A DNA stretch of 64,000 nt, taken from the NCBI RefSeq assembly GCF_021347895.1, contig NC_067132.1:4509268-4573267 (forward strand), read 5' to 3'. Each line of letters opens with the position of its first letter. Positions within the stretch are counted from its first letter, which is position 1. The notes below the pieces were generated by a model. It saw only the letters and a list, made by a program, of their open reading frames with translations, was not told the DNA's origin and searched no databases. Positions 34,316 to 43,520 of this stretch are shown here, piece by piece. The position numbers were made by a program, and so were the translations under genes. Origin of the DNA: Acanthochromis polyacanthus. Lineage: Eukaryota > Chordata > Actinopteri > Pomacentridae.

Positions 34316-37300
34316 TCACACATGAAGAACAGGACGGGATCCTGACTGGACCCCTAGAACGGACTCAAGTTGTGCCATAGACTCAATCAATCGGCACACT
34401 GGTTTAATGACTCTGCCAAACCGTGAAGTCAGTTGGCCGTCAATATCAGACGCTCGAGGCGGACTGGCAGGTGGTGGTTGCAGCAGGAGAGCTGGGGAAG
34501 CTGTTGGGGGGTCCACAGCAGTGGCGGGGTCACCATTAATAGATGAGGTCGCTAAAACAGGGGGTGACTGACAGCCTGAACCAAGGGGCTCATCAGTGGA
34601 GGACTGCTCACGTACCCAGGAGGCAGTGCGACCAATATCCCAGTCACCAATACTCAACAGAGAACCCGTAAGGGATGGCCCAGCCGTTGCAGCTGCAGTA
34701 TCTAAACCAGACACATCAGTCTCATGCCAAACAGATTCGGGGGGGTTATTGGCCATACTAGGGGCGGGCAAGGACATTGGAGCATCATCATCATCCAAAG
34801 CGTCCTCCAGTGGAAGGAAGTTGACCTGAAGCAACAGGTTTCGGTGAACTACACGTTCATTTCCTTCAGGGTCCCTGATCCGGTAGATATGGAGGGCAGG
34901 TTTTGAGGCCACCACAGTATGCACAACAGGCAGCCACTTGTCAGAGAGCTTACGTTTCCCCTTTATGCCTTTGTTTGCCAGTAGCACCTGGTCACCGAGA
35001 GACAGAGGCTGACCTTTGACCCGTTTGTTGTACTGATTACACTGGTGTTTCTGCTCAGCTGTGCAGTTCTTCTGAGCCAATGCCATCGCACAGTGCAGGT
35101 CCTCCAAAAGAGATTTCACATAAGCGTCATAGTCACACACAGTCACATCATGGAGCACGTTCTTGAAGAGAAGGTCAACCGGCAGCCTCGGGACTCTCCC
35201 AAACATCAAATAGAAGGGTGCAAACCCGGTGGTCTCATGTACAGTGCAATTGTATACAAAGGTCATGGTCTGGATCATTTGCGGCCACTTCTGTTTGGAG
35301 CGAAGGGGTAGAGATCTCAACATGTTGCCCAAGGTGCGGTTAAACCTCTCCGTGCTGCCGTTTCCCATAGGGTGGTAAGGTGAGGTGTGTGACTTGTCAA
35401 CTCCTGACAACTTTAGGAGCTCGGCAATCAACTCACTCTCGAAGTTCGCTCCCTGGTCGGAATGGAGGCGCTGAGGGAAGCCGTAGATGCAGAAGAAGTT
35501 GTCCCACAGCTTCTTGGCCACCCTCTTGGCGGTTTGGTCCTGACAGGGAAAAGCATGGGCCAACTTCGTAAAGTGATCAGTGATCACCAGTACATCCACA
35601 GACTTGTTGTTATTGTCCTCAGCAGACCAAAAGTCGATGCTCACGAGCTCAAGGGGGGCGGAAGTTTTAATACTCTCCAGTGGGGCCCTAGCTGAAGGCT
35701 CGGGGGTCTTGCTGAGCACACATCTGAGGCAGTGCTTCACGTGATTGCGGACATCCCTTTCCATATCATACCAGAAGAAGCGCTGGCGGGCCAAAGAGAG
35801 TGTGCGGGGCTGACCCTGATGACCAGCGTGGTCGTGAACACCAGACAACGCATCTGCCATCAGGGACTCAGGCACAACAAACTGAAACCTCTTCTGTTTA
35901 GTCAAGGGGTCCTTTGTGACCCTATAGAGGATGCCTTCCAGAAGTGTTAACCTATCCCACTGCTTCAGGACCCTCAGAGTCGGCTGACTCTCATTGTGGC
36001 GTTCACGTCTGGAAGGTCTGCGTTTCCTGTCGACATAGTGAGCGACCCGTGAGACGACTGGGTCCTGCTGCTGGTGTGACTGAAGCTCAGCGCGAGATAA
36101 GGAAGGCAACATGTCCTGGCCAGGGGGTGTGAAAGCGGTCAGGTGGTCAGCCATGGACGCCGCACGCTGCCTGGGAGCAGAGTCCCACTCATCCAAAGAA
36201 GAGAGGAGGGAGGAGACATCATCCTCAGACATTGAACCCTCAATGGCAGCAGAGTGAGAGGGGCCCCCTAGTGACTGTGGCTGGCATGTGAGGCGGAAGG
36301 CATCCTGCACACGCCTGTCGCTGACATCATCTGCTTGGTCTAGCAGCTCAGAGTATGGCTCGCACAGCAGCCGCTGCCTCAGAGGCTTCACAAATGGGTC
36401 TCTGCTGAGGGCATCTGCCACCACATTCAGCCTGCCGGGAATGTGTTTAATCTCAAAGGCATGCGGAGCCAGCTTAGAGACCCACCGCTGTTCACAGGCA
36501 TCAAGTTTTGGCTTGGTCAGAATGTATGTGAGCGGATTGTTGTCGGACCAGACAGTGAACCTGTGACCCTTGAGCCAGTGGCTAAATTTATCGCAGACCG
36601 CCCATTTCAGAGCCAAGAATTCCAGTCTGTGGGCAGGATAGTTGGCTTGACTGCGACTGAGGGTTCTGCTCGCGAAGGCGATTGGTCTTGCCTTCTCCTC
36701 ACCAGGAGGCACCTGCGACAGGACAGCACCCAGACCGTCAAGGGAAGCATCGGTGGAAAGAATGAATGGCCTATCAAAGTCTGGGTGTGCCAACACCACA
36801 CTATTGAGGAGTGCGCTTTTCAGATCCTCAAATGCTTTCTCACAGGCGGGAGTCCAATCCTGAGGAGTCAGTTCTCGGAAGGTGCCAGCCCGTCTCTGAC
36901 CAAAGGAGCCTTTGGCCTTCCTCTTCTGCCCCGCAGTCAAGGTGTAGAGAGGCTTGGCGATGGAAGAACAGCCCGGAATGAAATGCTGATAAAACAACAC
37001 CATCCCAAGGAAGGATTTGACCCTCCGTTGAGATGGAGTGCAGCCATCCTCATTCATGAGGTCCTCCCTCCTGAAAGCCGAGATAGCCTTTACTTTCTCC
37101 TCGTCGACTGAGACACCACTACTGTCCACCACATGACCAAGAAACCTCACGGACCTGCGTAGGAAGTAGCACTTCTTCTGCGCTAACTTCAGGTTGTTGG
37201 CTCGGAGACGTGAGAAGACAGCCTCCAACCGTTTCAGGGCTTCTTCCTCGGACGGGGCAAAGACAAGTAGGTCGTCCAGATAACATAGGAGGCTGGAGAA

Positions 37301-38995
37301 GTTCAAGTCACCAAACACACTGACCATCATCCGCATGAATGATGCGGGACTGTTGCATAAGCCCTGGGGGAGTCTGTTATATTCGTACAGGCCTAAGGGT
37401 GTCGTAAAGGCCGTGTACCGCCTGTCGGACTCATGGAGCGGGATGTTGTAGAACCCCGATGTGAGGTCCATGGTGCTGAAAAAGGAGTTGCCCCCAAGGG
37501 CAGCGAGACAGTCGGCTTGGTGAGGTAGCGGGTGGGCGTCCTTGACAGTTTTGGCATTAAGCCAGCGAAAGTCAGTGCAGATCCTCAGTTCTCCTGACTT
37601 CTTCCAGACAAGGACCAGTGGCGAAGCATATTCGCTGACAGACTTACTGATGATGCCTTTCAACTCCATCTCAGACAGCACCTCTCTCAGTTTATGATAG
37701 TGTGCTGGAGGGACACGGCGATATGGCAGCCGGAAGGGGCGATCATCAGTAAGGTGGATTCGGTGGACAAACTCCTTTGCTTCCCCACAATCCAGCTTGT
37801 CCTTGGAGAAGACATCCTCGTAGGTGAGCACAAGTTCAGCTAGCCGCTGCTTCCATTCATCGGACACCTCACAACCTTCAAGGTTGATGTCCGTCAACCC
37901 ACAGTCCTTAAGCTGCTGAAAGGGGGTGGAGGTGGCAGCTGAGTTAGTGTTAGGGTCAGTTGACTGATCTGTCTGTGGCCTAACCACACCCTGGGAAAGA
38001 GGAAGGTCCTCCACTGCCACACAAGGAAACACATCTGCCACTTTTGCATTGCGGTGCAGCGTCACGGGTTTCATTGTTGGGTTAAGGATCTTCATCGGGA
38101 CCCATCGATCCCCCCACATGGGTGTCACAACCCGTCCCACAATGATGTTTTTAGGAGCTGAACGGGAGGAGGTGGGCTCCACAATGACAGTGCTCCCAGG
38201 GGACACAGGAGCACTACTGGGCAGCTTTCCCCACACTAAATGCTCCCCCTGTGGTGCAAGAGTGACAGCCTGCCGCAGCCTGACTGTGCCAACTTTATCA
38301 GGCAGATCAGGACCAGACCAACGTGTAATGCAGCTGAGCAGCTGAAGAAACTGCTCACAATCAGGGTCTGAAGTGTCGGAGTGGATGAGCTCCCAGTACT
38401 TCTCATCAGATTTCATCTTCTGTATCACAGGTCTAATGACATTGCTCCCTATGATAAGCTTGTCTTTCTGCCCTGGGACAAGAAACGTTGGCACACTGAA
38501 TTTGGACCCAAAAACCTCAATTTCTAGGTCATAGATACATCTAGGTTGCGTTGTAAGGCCACCGCAGCCAACAAGAACCACCCTCTCAGGCACAGGTTGA
38601 GGACTGGGGAGAACACCAGCGGCCCTAAGCTCAGACTCTGCTTCTGCACTGAGTGTGCATGACATGCTCCCAGAATCAAGCATCCCTTTCAATGTAGACT
38701 GACCCCCAACAACTACTGGAGCATAAAACAAGTCACTAGCTGCCTCTACTCTATGTGAACCCACAACAATAACGGTTTTGTCAGCAGAAAGATTACTACA
38801 GCAGTTCACATAGATTGATTGCAAGTCATTTACATCACTGAGGGTGTCAGCAGTACCGCCCATGTTACCCCTCTCACTACACGGGCGGGCTAGTTTAAAT
38901 CTGCATTGGAGGGAGAAGGTGGTGGCGTGCCTGGGGAAAGGGAGGCCTGCGGGCATTGACTTCTGATGTGACCAGGACTGAAGCAGTTTAGGCAC
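34316..38995 (-). CDS. Gypsy Pol polyprotein: protease, reverse transcriptase, RNase H, integrase
   Basis: The frame is open for 1559 codons. Production is expected by -1 slippage from gag at 38893-38899, so the first ~32 codons of the open frame are not used. Counting from the first Met, the aspartic protease DSG is at about residue 107. The RT shows TMDLTSGFYNIPL and the catalytic YLDD at 572-575. RNase H begins at LSTDASLDGLGAVL. The integrase zinc-binding region (HAGHQGQ to HCLRCVL) is at about 1050-1095. The catalytic core shows SIDFW, HSDQGANFES and GNGSTERFNR. A GPY/F-like segment (KWLPVVHTVV) follows, and then a low-complexity Pro/Ser/Ala-rich tail. There is no stop or frameshift, so this copy may still be functional. 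Confidence 0.93.
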   Translation of the reverse strand: MPKLLQSWSHQKSMPAGLPFPRHATTFSLQCRFKLARPCSERGNMGGTADTLSDVNDLQSIYVNCCSNLSADKTVIVVGSHRVEAASDLFYAPVVVGGQSTLKGMLDSGSMSCTLSAEAESELRAAGVLPSPQPVPERVVLVGCGGLTTQPRCIYDLEIEVFGSKFSVPTFLVPGQKDKLIIGSNVIRPVIQKMKSDEKYWELIHSDTSDPDCEQFLQLLSCITRWSGPDLPDKVGTVRLRQAVTLAPQGEHLVWGKLPSSAPVSPGSTVIVEPTSSRSAPKNIIVGRVVTPMWGDRWVPMKILNPTMKPVTLHRNAKVADVFPCVAVEDLPLSQGVVRPQTDQSTDPNTNSAATSTPFQQLKDCGLTDINLEGCEVSDEWKQRLAELVLTYEDVFSKDKLDCGEAKEFVHRIHLTDDRPFRLPYRRVPPAHYHKLREVLSEMELKGIISKSVSEYASPLVLVWKKSGELRICTDFRWLNAKTVKDAHPLPHQADCLAALGGNSFFSTMDLTSGFYNIPLHESDRRYTAFTTPLGLYEYNRLPQGLCNSPASFMRMMVSVFGDLNFSSLLCYLDDLLVFAPSEEEALKRLEAVFSRLRANNLKLAQKKCYFLRRSVRFLGHVVDSSGVSVDEEKVKAISAFRREDLMNEDGCTPSQRRVKSFLGMVLFYQHFIPGCSSIAKPLYTLTAGQKRKAKGSFGQRRAGTFRELTPQDWTPACEKAFEDLKSALLNSVVLAHPDFDRPFILSTDASLDGLGAVLSQVPPGEEKARPIAFASRTLSRSQANYPAHRLEFLALKWAVCDKFSHWLKGHRFTVWSDNNPLTYILTKPKLDACEQRWVSKLAPHAFEIKHIPGRLNVVADALSRDPFVKPLRQRLLCEPYSELLDQADDVSDRRVQDAFRLTCQPQSLGGPSHSAAIEGSMSEDDVSSLLSSLDEWDSAPRQRAASMADHLTAFTPPGQDMLPSLSRAELQSHQQQDPVVSRVAHYVDRKRRPSRRERHNESQPTLRVLKQWDRLTLLEGILYRVTKDPLTKQKRFQFVVPESLMADALSGVHDHAGHQGQPRTLSLARQRFFWYDMERDVRNHVKHCLRCVLSKTPEPSARAPLESIKTSAPLELVSIDFWSAEDNNNKSVDVLVITDHFTKLAHAFPCQDQTAKRVAKKLWDNFFCIYGFPQRLHSDQGANFESELIAELLKLSGVDKSHTSPYHPMGNGSTERFNRTLGNMLRSLPLRSKQKWPQMIQTMTFVYNCTVHETTGFAPFYLMFGRVPRLPVDLLFKNVLHDVTVCDYDAYVKSLLEDLHCAMALAQKNCTAEQKHQCNQYNKRVKGQPLSLGDQVLLANKGIKGKRKLSDKWLPVVHTVVASKPALHIYRIRDPEGNERVVHRNLLLQVNFLPLEDALDDDDAPMSLPAPSMANNPPESVWHETDVSGLDTAAATAGPSLTGSLLSIGDWDIGRTASWVREQSSTDEPLGSGCQSPPVLATSSINGDPATAVDPPTASPALLLQPPPASPPRASDIDGQLTSRFGRVIKPVCRLIESMAQLESVLGVQSGSRPVLHV
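38856..38888 (-). promoter_or_regulatory. stimulatory hairpin of the -1 frameshift signal
   Basis: Four bases after the slippery heptamer, CCGCCCGTG (38888-38880) can pair with CATGGGCGG (38864-38856). This makes nine base pairs with one G-U, and a loop of 15 bases. The spacing is a little short but within the range for ribosomal -1 frameshifting. Confidence 0.7.
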
Positions 38996-40428
38996 AATCT
39001 ATAAAGCCTGCAGTGTGCATGGGTAGTGTGGTCCCTGGAACTCCAGACCCTGCATATTGAGGTCTCGGAAGCCTGCAGGTTACGGGGTCGACCAGTTCGA
39101 TGGTGGGCGGGCTGACGATTTCCTGGCTGACGGCTGACTGGTCTCTGAGTGGTTCCAAGGGAAGCGTTGCACAAGGCCAGAACTTTGTCAAACATTGCCA
39201 CAACTTGTTGAACACCAGAATCGGCAGTAGTTGAATCAACAGCAGGGTGAGCTGGGACAGAGATGGCAGAAGGAGGCAGGGACAAGGATGCAGGCTCACG
39301 TGAGTTCACAACAACACTGTCTGAGTGGGGCTGACCACAGGCCGGGGCGGAGGCCAGAAGAGGGTTAGAAGGAGGCTGCGGCTGGTGCACCACTAAGGCG
39401 GGCTGGGCCACGCTAAGGTCAGGTGGGTGAAAAGAATCAGCTAAGGGCCTCTGACTGTAAGCCGACAAACCCACCGTGCATTGGGACTGGGCTGCTGTCT
39501 GTCTCACATTCCTCATGTGAGCATCCAGACGCTCCTGGACCTCAGCTGCAGTCCACTGCTCAGGCACCTTCAGCTGGAATGACATGGCGAGTCTGGGGTC
39601 AGGACAATGATTAATAAACATCGAGACCACCTCAGCACTGGGGTCCTCCACAGATTTACCCCGCCTCCGAAGACACTCATCGGCAGCATCAATGGACTTG
39701 TTAAGGCGAATCCAGTAGTCCATAGCACTCTCACCAACACAGGGGACGGTGCTGTAGAAATCTTTCATAGGTAAGTTAGAGAATGACAGCTCACTGAAGT
39801 TACCTTTCAGTATGTCAAACACAGCTGTGGGCGGGTCAGCTATACTCAGTTCAGGACGGCTGCGGAGCGAAACCTTCACCACATCCCTAGCTTTGCCAGT
39901 TAGTCTCGACATTATCAGGTCAAGCATTTCAGCAGGACTGTCACACTTTATCCTATTTAAGTAACATCTCATCATGTCCTCCCATTCATGAACAGAGAAC
40001 GCATCAGCATGATCACCCCTGAAATAAGGTGGAGGTCTGGTGTCTGATTGCACAACAACCTTCAAATGTGACAAACCAGCCTCGCTGGATGGCTGACAGG
40101 TGGTGGGAGACTGAGGCTGAGCGGTACTAGGCTGGCGCATAGTGTTAATGCTGGCTGAAATGTTTTCTCCAATCTGTTTAGCCAGATTTGCAATCATGTC
40201 CCCATAAAAATCAGCAGGCATGACTTGTGTGGGCATGGGATCTGCATGGGAAATAGGGGTGGAACTAGCAGTGGGAGTCAAAGGTGGGTTAACTGTCTGA
40301 TCAGCTATGTATGAGGGAACACCGGGGGACAACGACCAACCCCTACCAGCAACCTGCCGGCCCCTCCCCACACCAAAAGTGACATTATTCACATTTCCAT
40401 CCATAACATGAACCTCAAAAATATCCAC
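38890..40428 (-). CDS. Gypsy Gag
   Basis: This 512-residue protein would form the particle and bind the element RNA. It begins at an ATG at 40428 (MDIFEVHVMDG). The middle part (about residues 130-320) is a retrotransposon capsid-like region with YFRGDHADAFSVHEWEDMM and DYWIRLNKSID. The C-terminal part contains one CCHC zinc knuckle (CLNCFSPGHIRSQC) at about residue 475. A Gly/Ser/Pro-rich linker joins the two. It ends at a TAG directly after the slippery heptamer and overlaps pol by about 100 bases in another frame. The frame is intact. Confidence 0.9.
   Translation of the reverse strand: MDIFEVHVMDGNVNNVTFGVGRGRQVAGRGWSLSPGVPSYIADQTVNPPLTPTASSTPISHADPMPTQVMPADFYGDMIANLAKQIGENISASINTMRQPSTAQPQSPTTCQPSSEAGLSHLKVVVQSDTRPPPYFRGDHADAFSVHEWEDMMRCYLNRIKCDSPAEMLDLIMSRLTGKARDVVKVSLRSRPELSIADPPTAVFDILKGNFSELSFSNLPMKDFYSTVPCVGESAMDYWIRLNKSIDAADECLRRRGKSVEDPSAEVVSMFINHCPDPRLAMSFQLKVPEQWTAAEVQERLDAHMRNVRQTAAQSQCTVGLSAYSQRPLADSFHPPDLSVAQPALVVHQPQPPSNPLLASAPACGQPHSDSVVVNSREPASLSLPPSAISVPAHPAVDSTTADSGVQQVVAMFDKVLALCNASLGTTQRPVSRQPGNRQPAHHRTGRPRNLQASETSICRVWSSRDHTTHAHCRLYRLCLNCFSPGHIRSQCPQASLSPGTPPPSPSNADLN
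38893..38899 (-). promoter_or_regulatory. slippery heptamer TTTAAAC at the gag-pol junction
   Basis: In the gag frame the codons read GAT TTA AAC TAG, so the heptamer is in the X XXY YYZ phase and ends directly at the gag stop. The pol frame reads TTT AAA CTA through the same bases. The frame relation (-1) follows from the coordinates. Confidence 0.85.
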
Positions 40429-40472
40429 CCCAAAGAGCTATACCAATACAGTAATATAAGTGGAATACCAGC

Positions 40473-40506
<34 letters not shown>

Positions 40507-40995
40507 TATAAACCTATATTCTTGTACCTAAATGTCCTCTCAAATATTTGACTAAAACAGATAATGAGAACAACAAACCCACTGTCAAAACAAGGTTCCT
40601 GCCCCAGTTATAACAGATACTTGTCCTTCACACAGTTTTTTTTCTTTTTTCTTGTGTCCTTTCACACTACAATGATCAAACTATTCCTTCAATTCACTGG
40701 CTGGTCACAGCAGTATCGCCAGCATAAACTAACATGACAAAAAAAACGGCGGGAGAAAGAAACGAAGATAAAAAAAATAATAAAGAGAAAAAAAACACAC
40801 ACACTCCTAAACAGGTGGCGAGTGTCCGTTTTACGACCCTTGAATCGGTCAGCAAACCTCTCACACCCGCAGAAGCGAGCGCAGACTCCGACGCCGCGGA
40901 GCAGCAGACAGGACGGAGGAGTAGCCGACAGGAGCCCGGTGACAGTAGCCGAACCCCGGGGACCAGACGAGCGCTGATCGGAGATGCGACGGGTC
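40429..40995 (-). other. Gypsy 5' leader
   Basis: It lies between the primer-binding site and gag. It includes an A-run and TA repeat (about 40472-40510). On the minus strand this is a long T-run after the TA repeat. Confidence 0.6.
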
Positions 40996-41007
40996 GTCAC
41001 GGCACCA
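40996..41007 (-). other. Gypsy primer-binding site, tRNA-His type
   Basis: Two bases inside the 5' LTR, the minus strand reads TGGTGCCGTGAC. This is complementary to the 3' end of animal tRNA-His (acceptor ending GTCACGGCACCA). The match covers 12 bases and then stops. Confidence 0.65.
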
Positions 41008-41009
41008 AG

Positions 41010-41649
41010 TGTGACCGCTTCGTTTCTGTCTCTGCGTTGTGTTAGGCAAGACTCAGGCGTGCATCTTTTTGGAGGCAGTCTCCATTTATTTTCCGGCTCC
41101 TGACATGAAAATATTGACACAAAATCCTCCCATCATTGATCGCCACAACACATGCCCCTCTCCCACAGAGATTCATGTCAAAAGGGCTAACGTTAAGTTT
41201 TTCAAACAGAAAATGACATACCTGACATGAAAATATTAACACAAAATCCTCCCGTCATTGATCGCCACAACACATGCCCCTACACAGATCAAATGACAAC
41301 AAAGTAAGCATCTTGTGACAAGTTTTAGCTTGCTAGAACAGGAATTTCACCGGACAGCAAAACCGCTTACCTCTCCCACAGAGATTCATGTCAAAAGGGG
41401 AGAAAATCGGCGCGAAAACGCCAGTTATAGAGGGCAGTGCTACATAGAATGTGGCTGTAGTAATACAAACTGAACCAAAGTTCCGCTTACTGACAAGGAG
41501 GCTCAACTAGTCAGGCATTAACTGAAACAAAAACAAACAAAAACAAATCCACAGACACAGATTTTGTGTAATTATCACAATAACTAAAGTACAATATACT
41601 GTATTCCATATATACACACATATATTAATGTATAATTGACCCTGTTACA
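41010..41649 (-). repeat. Gypsy 5' LTR
   Basis: Same 640-bp length as the 3' LTR, with five single-base differences noted (near 41015, 41116, 41132, 41352 and 41609). Confidence 0.93.
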
Positions 41650-41653
41650 CATG

Positions 41654-43520
41654 GTCCGCTGGGTTTTTCTCCGTGCACACGTAGTGCCATTGTTCTGGTT
41701 TGGAAGATTGTCGGATACGTTGTACTCTGTTGTGTACATATGTGTAGAAGCGTTTTGTCACGTTATAAATGTACCCGAGCACCACCTTGCTGTCAGTGAA
41801 GAACCTGATAGCATCCAATTTCAGGTCTAGCTCTTCTTGTATGAGATCCGCCATCTCTACTGCGAGGACAGCGGCACAGAGCTCAAGCCTTGGGATTGTG
41901 GGTTCAGACCGAGGTGCTAATTTGGCTTTGCCCATAACAAGTCCTACTTCAGTTCTTCCATCCTCCTGAACTACTCTCAGATAAGCAACAGCTCCAATGG
42001 CTTTGGTTGAGGCATCTGAGAACACACACAATTCTGTGTGCACAACTTTGACGAGTGAGGTTGGTGTGTACGTGCGTGGCACATGAAGCTCTTTTAAGAT
42101 TTGAAGGGAATCCCTCCAGGTTTCCCATTTCTTCCGTTTTTCTTCTGGGAGGGGCGAATCCCAGCTGGATACTTCTGAGGTGAGTTCCCTAAGAAGAGCC
42201 CTTCCCTGGATTGTAACAGGTGCCAACAACCCCAGGGGATCGAAAACACTGTTGACAGTGGAGAGGACTCCACGTCGGGTGAAGGGTTTGACAACAGTTG
42301 ATGCGGAGAACGTGAATGTGTCTGTTCTGATCTCCCACAGCAGACCCAAGCTACGCTGCATAGGTATGGTGTCTCCGCTCAAATCCAGATCCTTGATGAC
42401 TGGAACACAGTCTTCAGGTGGGAAGGCTCTGATAACTGCTGGACTGTTTGAGACAAACTTGTGTAAACGAAGGTTTGACTCAGCTAGTGAAGCCTGAGTT
42501 CACTGGAGCAGGTCAATTGCTTCTGCATCAGATGACAGAGACACCAAGCCATCATCTACGTAGAAGTGTCTTTCCACGAACTTCACCGTGTCAGCGCCAT
42601 ACTTCTGGGCACCTTCAGCAATGGCTCTTCGCAGGCCATAAGTGGCTCCAGCAGGGGATGGTGAATTGCCAAATACATGAACCCTCATGCGGTAGTCGAC
42701 TACCGCCTTACTGAGGTCGTTATCCTCGTGCCACAAGAAACGAAGAAAGTTGCGGTGGTTTTCCTGCATGAGAAAACAATGAAACATCTGTTGAATGTCA
42801 GCAAGGATCGCTACTCTTTCCTTTCTGAAGCGTAAAAGGACGCCGAGAAGGGAGTTGTTCAGGTCGGGGCCTGTCAGAAGCACATCATTGAGGGAGACAC
42901 CACAATATTGCGCGCTGGAATCAAAAACGACCCTGATCTGTTCGGGCGTCTGCGGGTGATAAACCCCAAATGATGGGAGATACCAGCACTCCTCATCCTC
43001 TTTCAATGGCGGTGCCACTTCTGCGTGACTGTTGGTGAAAATCTTGTCCATGAAAGCCACATATTGTTTCTCCATCTCAGGTTTCCTCTTGAATTGTTGT
43101 CGCAAACATTCAAATCGTTTGACTGCAAGTTCTTTGTTGTTTGGCAAACGCTGCCGTGTCTCTTTAAATGGCAATGGGGCAACCCAGTGGTTGGTGTTAT
43201 CTCTGCAGACATTGGCGTCCATGATCTTCAGAAAAGCAACATCTTCTATTGATGGAGCAGGTTTGTTATCATGTTCTGTTTGGTCAAACACTGTGAGTCC
43301 TAGCATCTTCTCTGACACTTTTCTTGAGTTGTTAAAACTCGGTTGTGTTTCTTTAACTTGTATGAAGCTCGTACAAGGCTGAAAAATGGAATGGCGACCA
43401 CCATCTAGAACATGTGTCTTGAATGTGTCAACTGTCGGCTTATGCACATTACCTAAGCACACCTCTCCTATCACCACCCAGCCTAGATCGAGACGTTGTG
43501 CAAAGGGGGCGTTATCTGTT
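41654..43520 (-). pseudogene. BEL reverse transcriptase and RNase H region (upstream of the Gypsy)
   Basis: Reading leftward, the frame has WVVIGEVCLGNVHKP-like text after gag-protease. The RT follows with ECWYLPSFGVYHP, RVVFDSSAQYCGVSLND, VAILADIQQMFHCF (palm motif A) and FYVDDGLVS (catalytic box, YVDD). A TGA at 42500-42502 interrupts between RT and RNase H. The same frame then continues to VFSDASTKAIGAVAYL and FFTDSKVVLGYI (RNase H) and to NPADH at the Gypsy junction. Near 43512-43520 a one-base frame change separates it from gag-protease. The stop and the frameshift make the copy defective, before counting the Gypsy insertion. Confidence 0.85.

Larger units (their letters stand above)
33360..41649 (-). 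mobile_element. Ty3/Gypsy LTR retrotransposon, young, flanked by CATG
   Basis: The LTRs are 640 bp each (33360-33999 and 41010-41649), with TSD CATG at 33356-33359 and 41650-41653. The internal region is on the minus strand: primer-binding site, leader, gag, -1 frameshift signal, pol, and a G-rich polypurine tract (34000-34012) beside the 3' LTR. The order protease-RT-RNase H-integrase defines Ty3/Gypsy. No env-like frame and no chromodomain are seen. The LTRs differ at five positions by eye. Confidence 0.93.

Noticed and set aside
36443..37111. 222-codon plus-strand open frame
   Set aside because: Antisense to the Gypsy RT and RNase H. Composition and position are those of a shadow of the pol frame.
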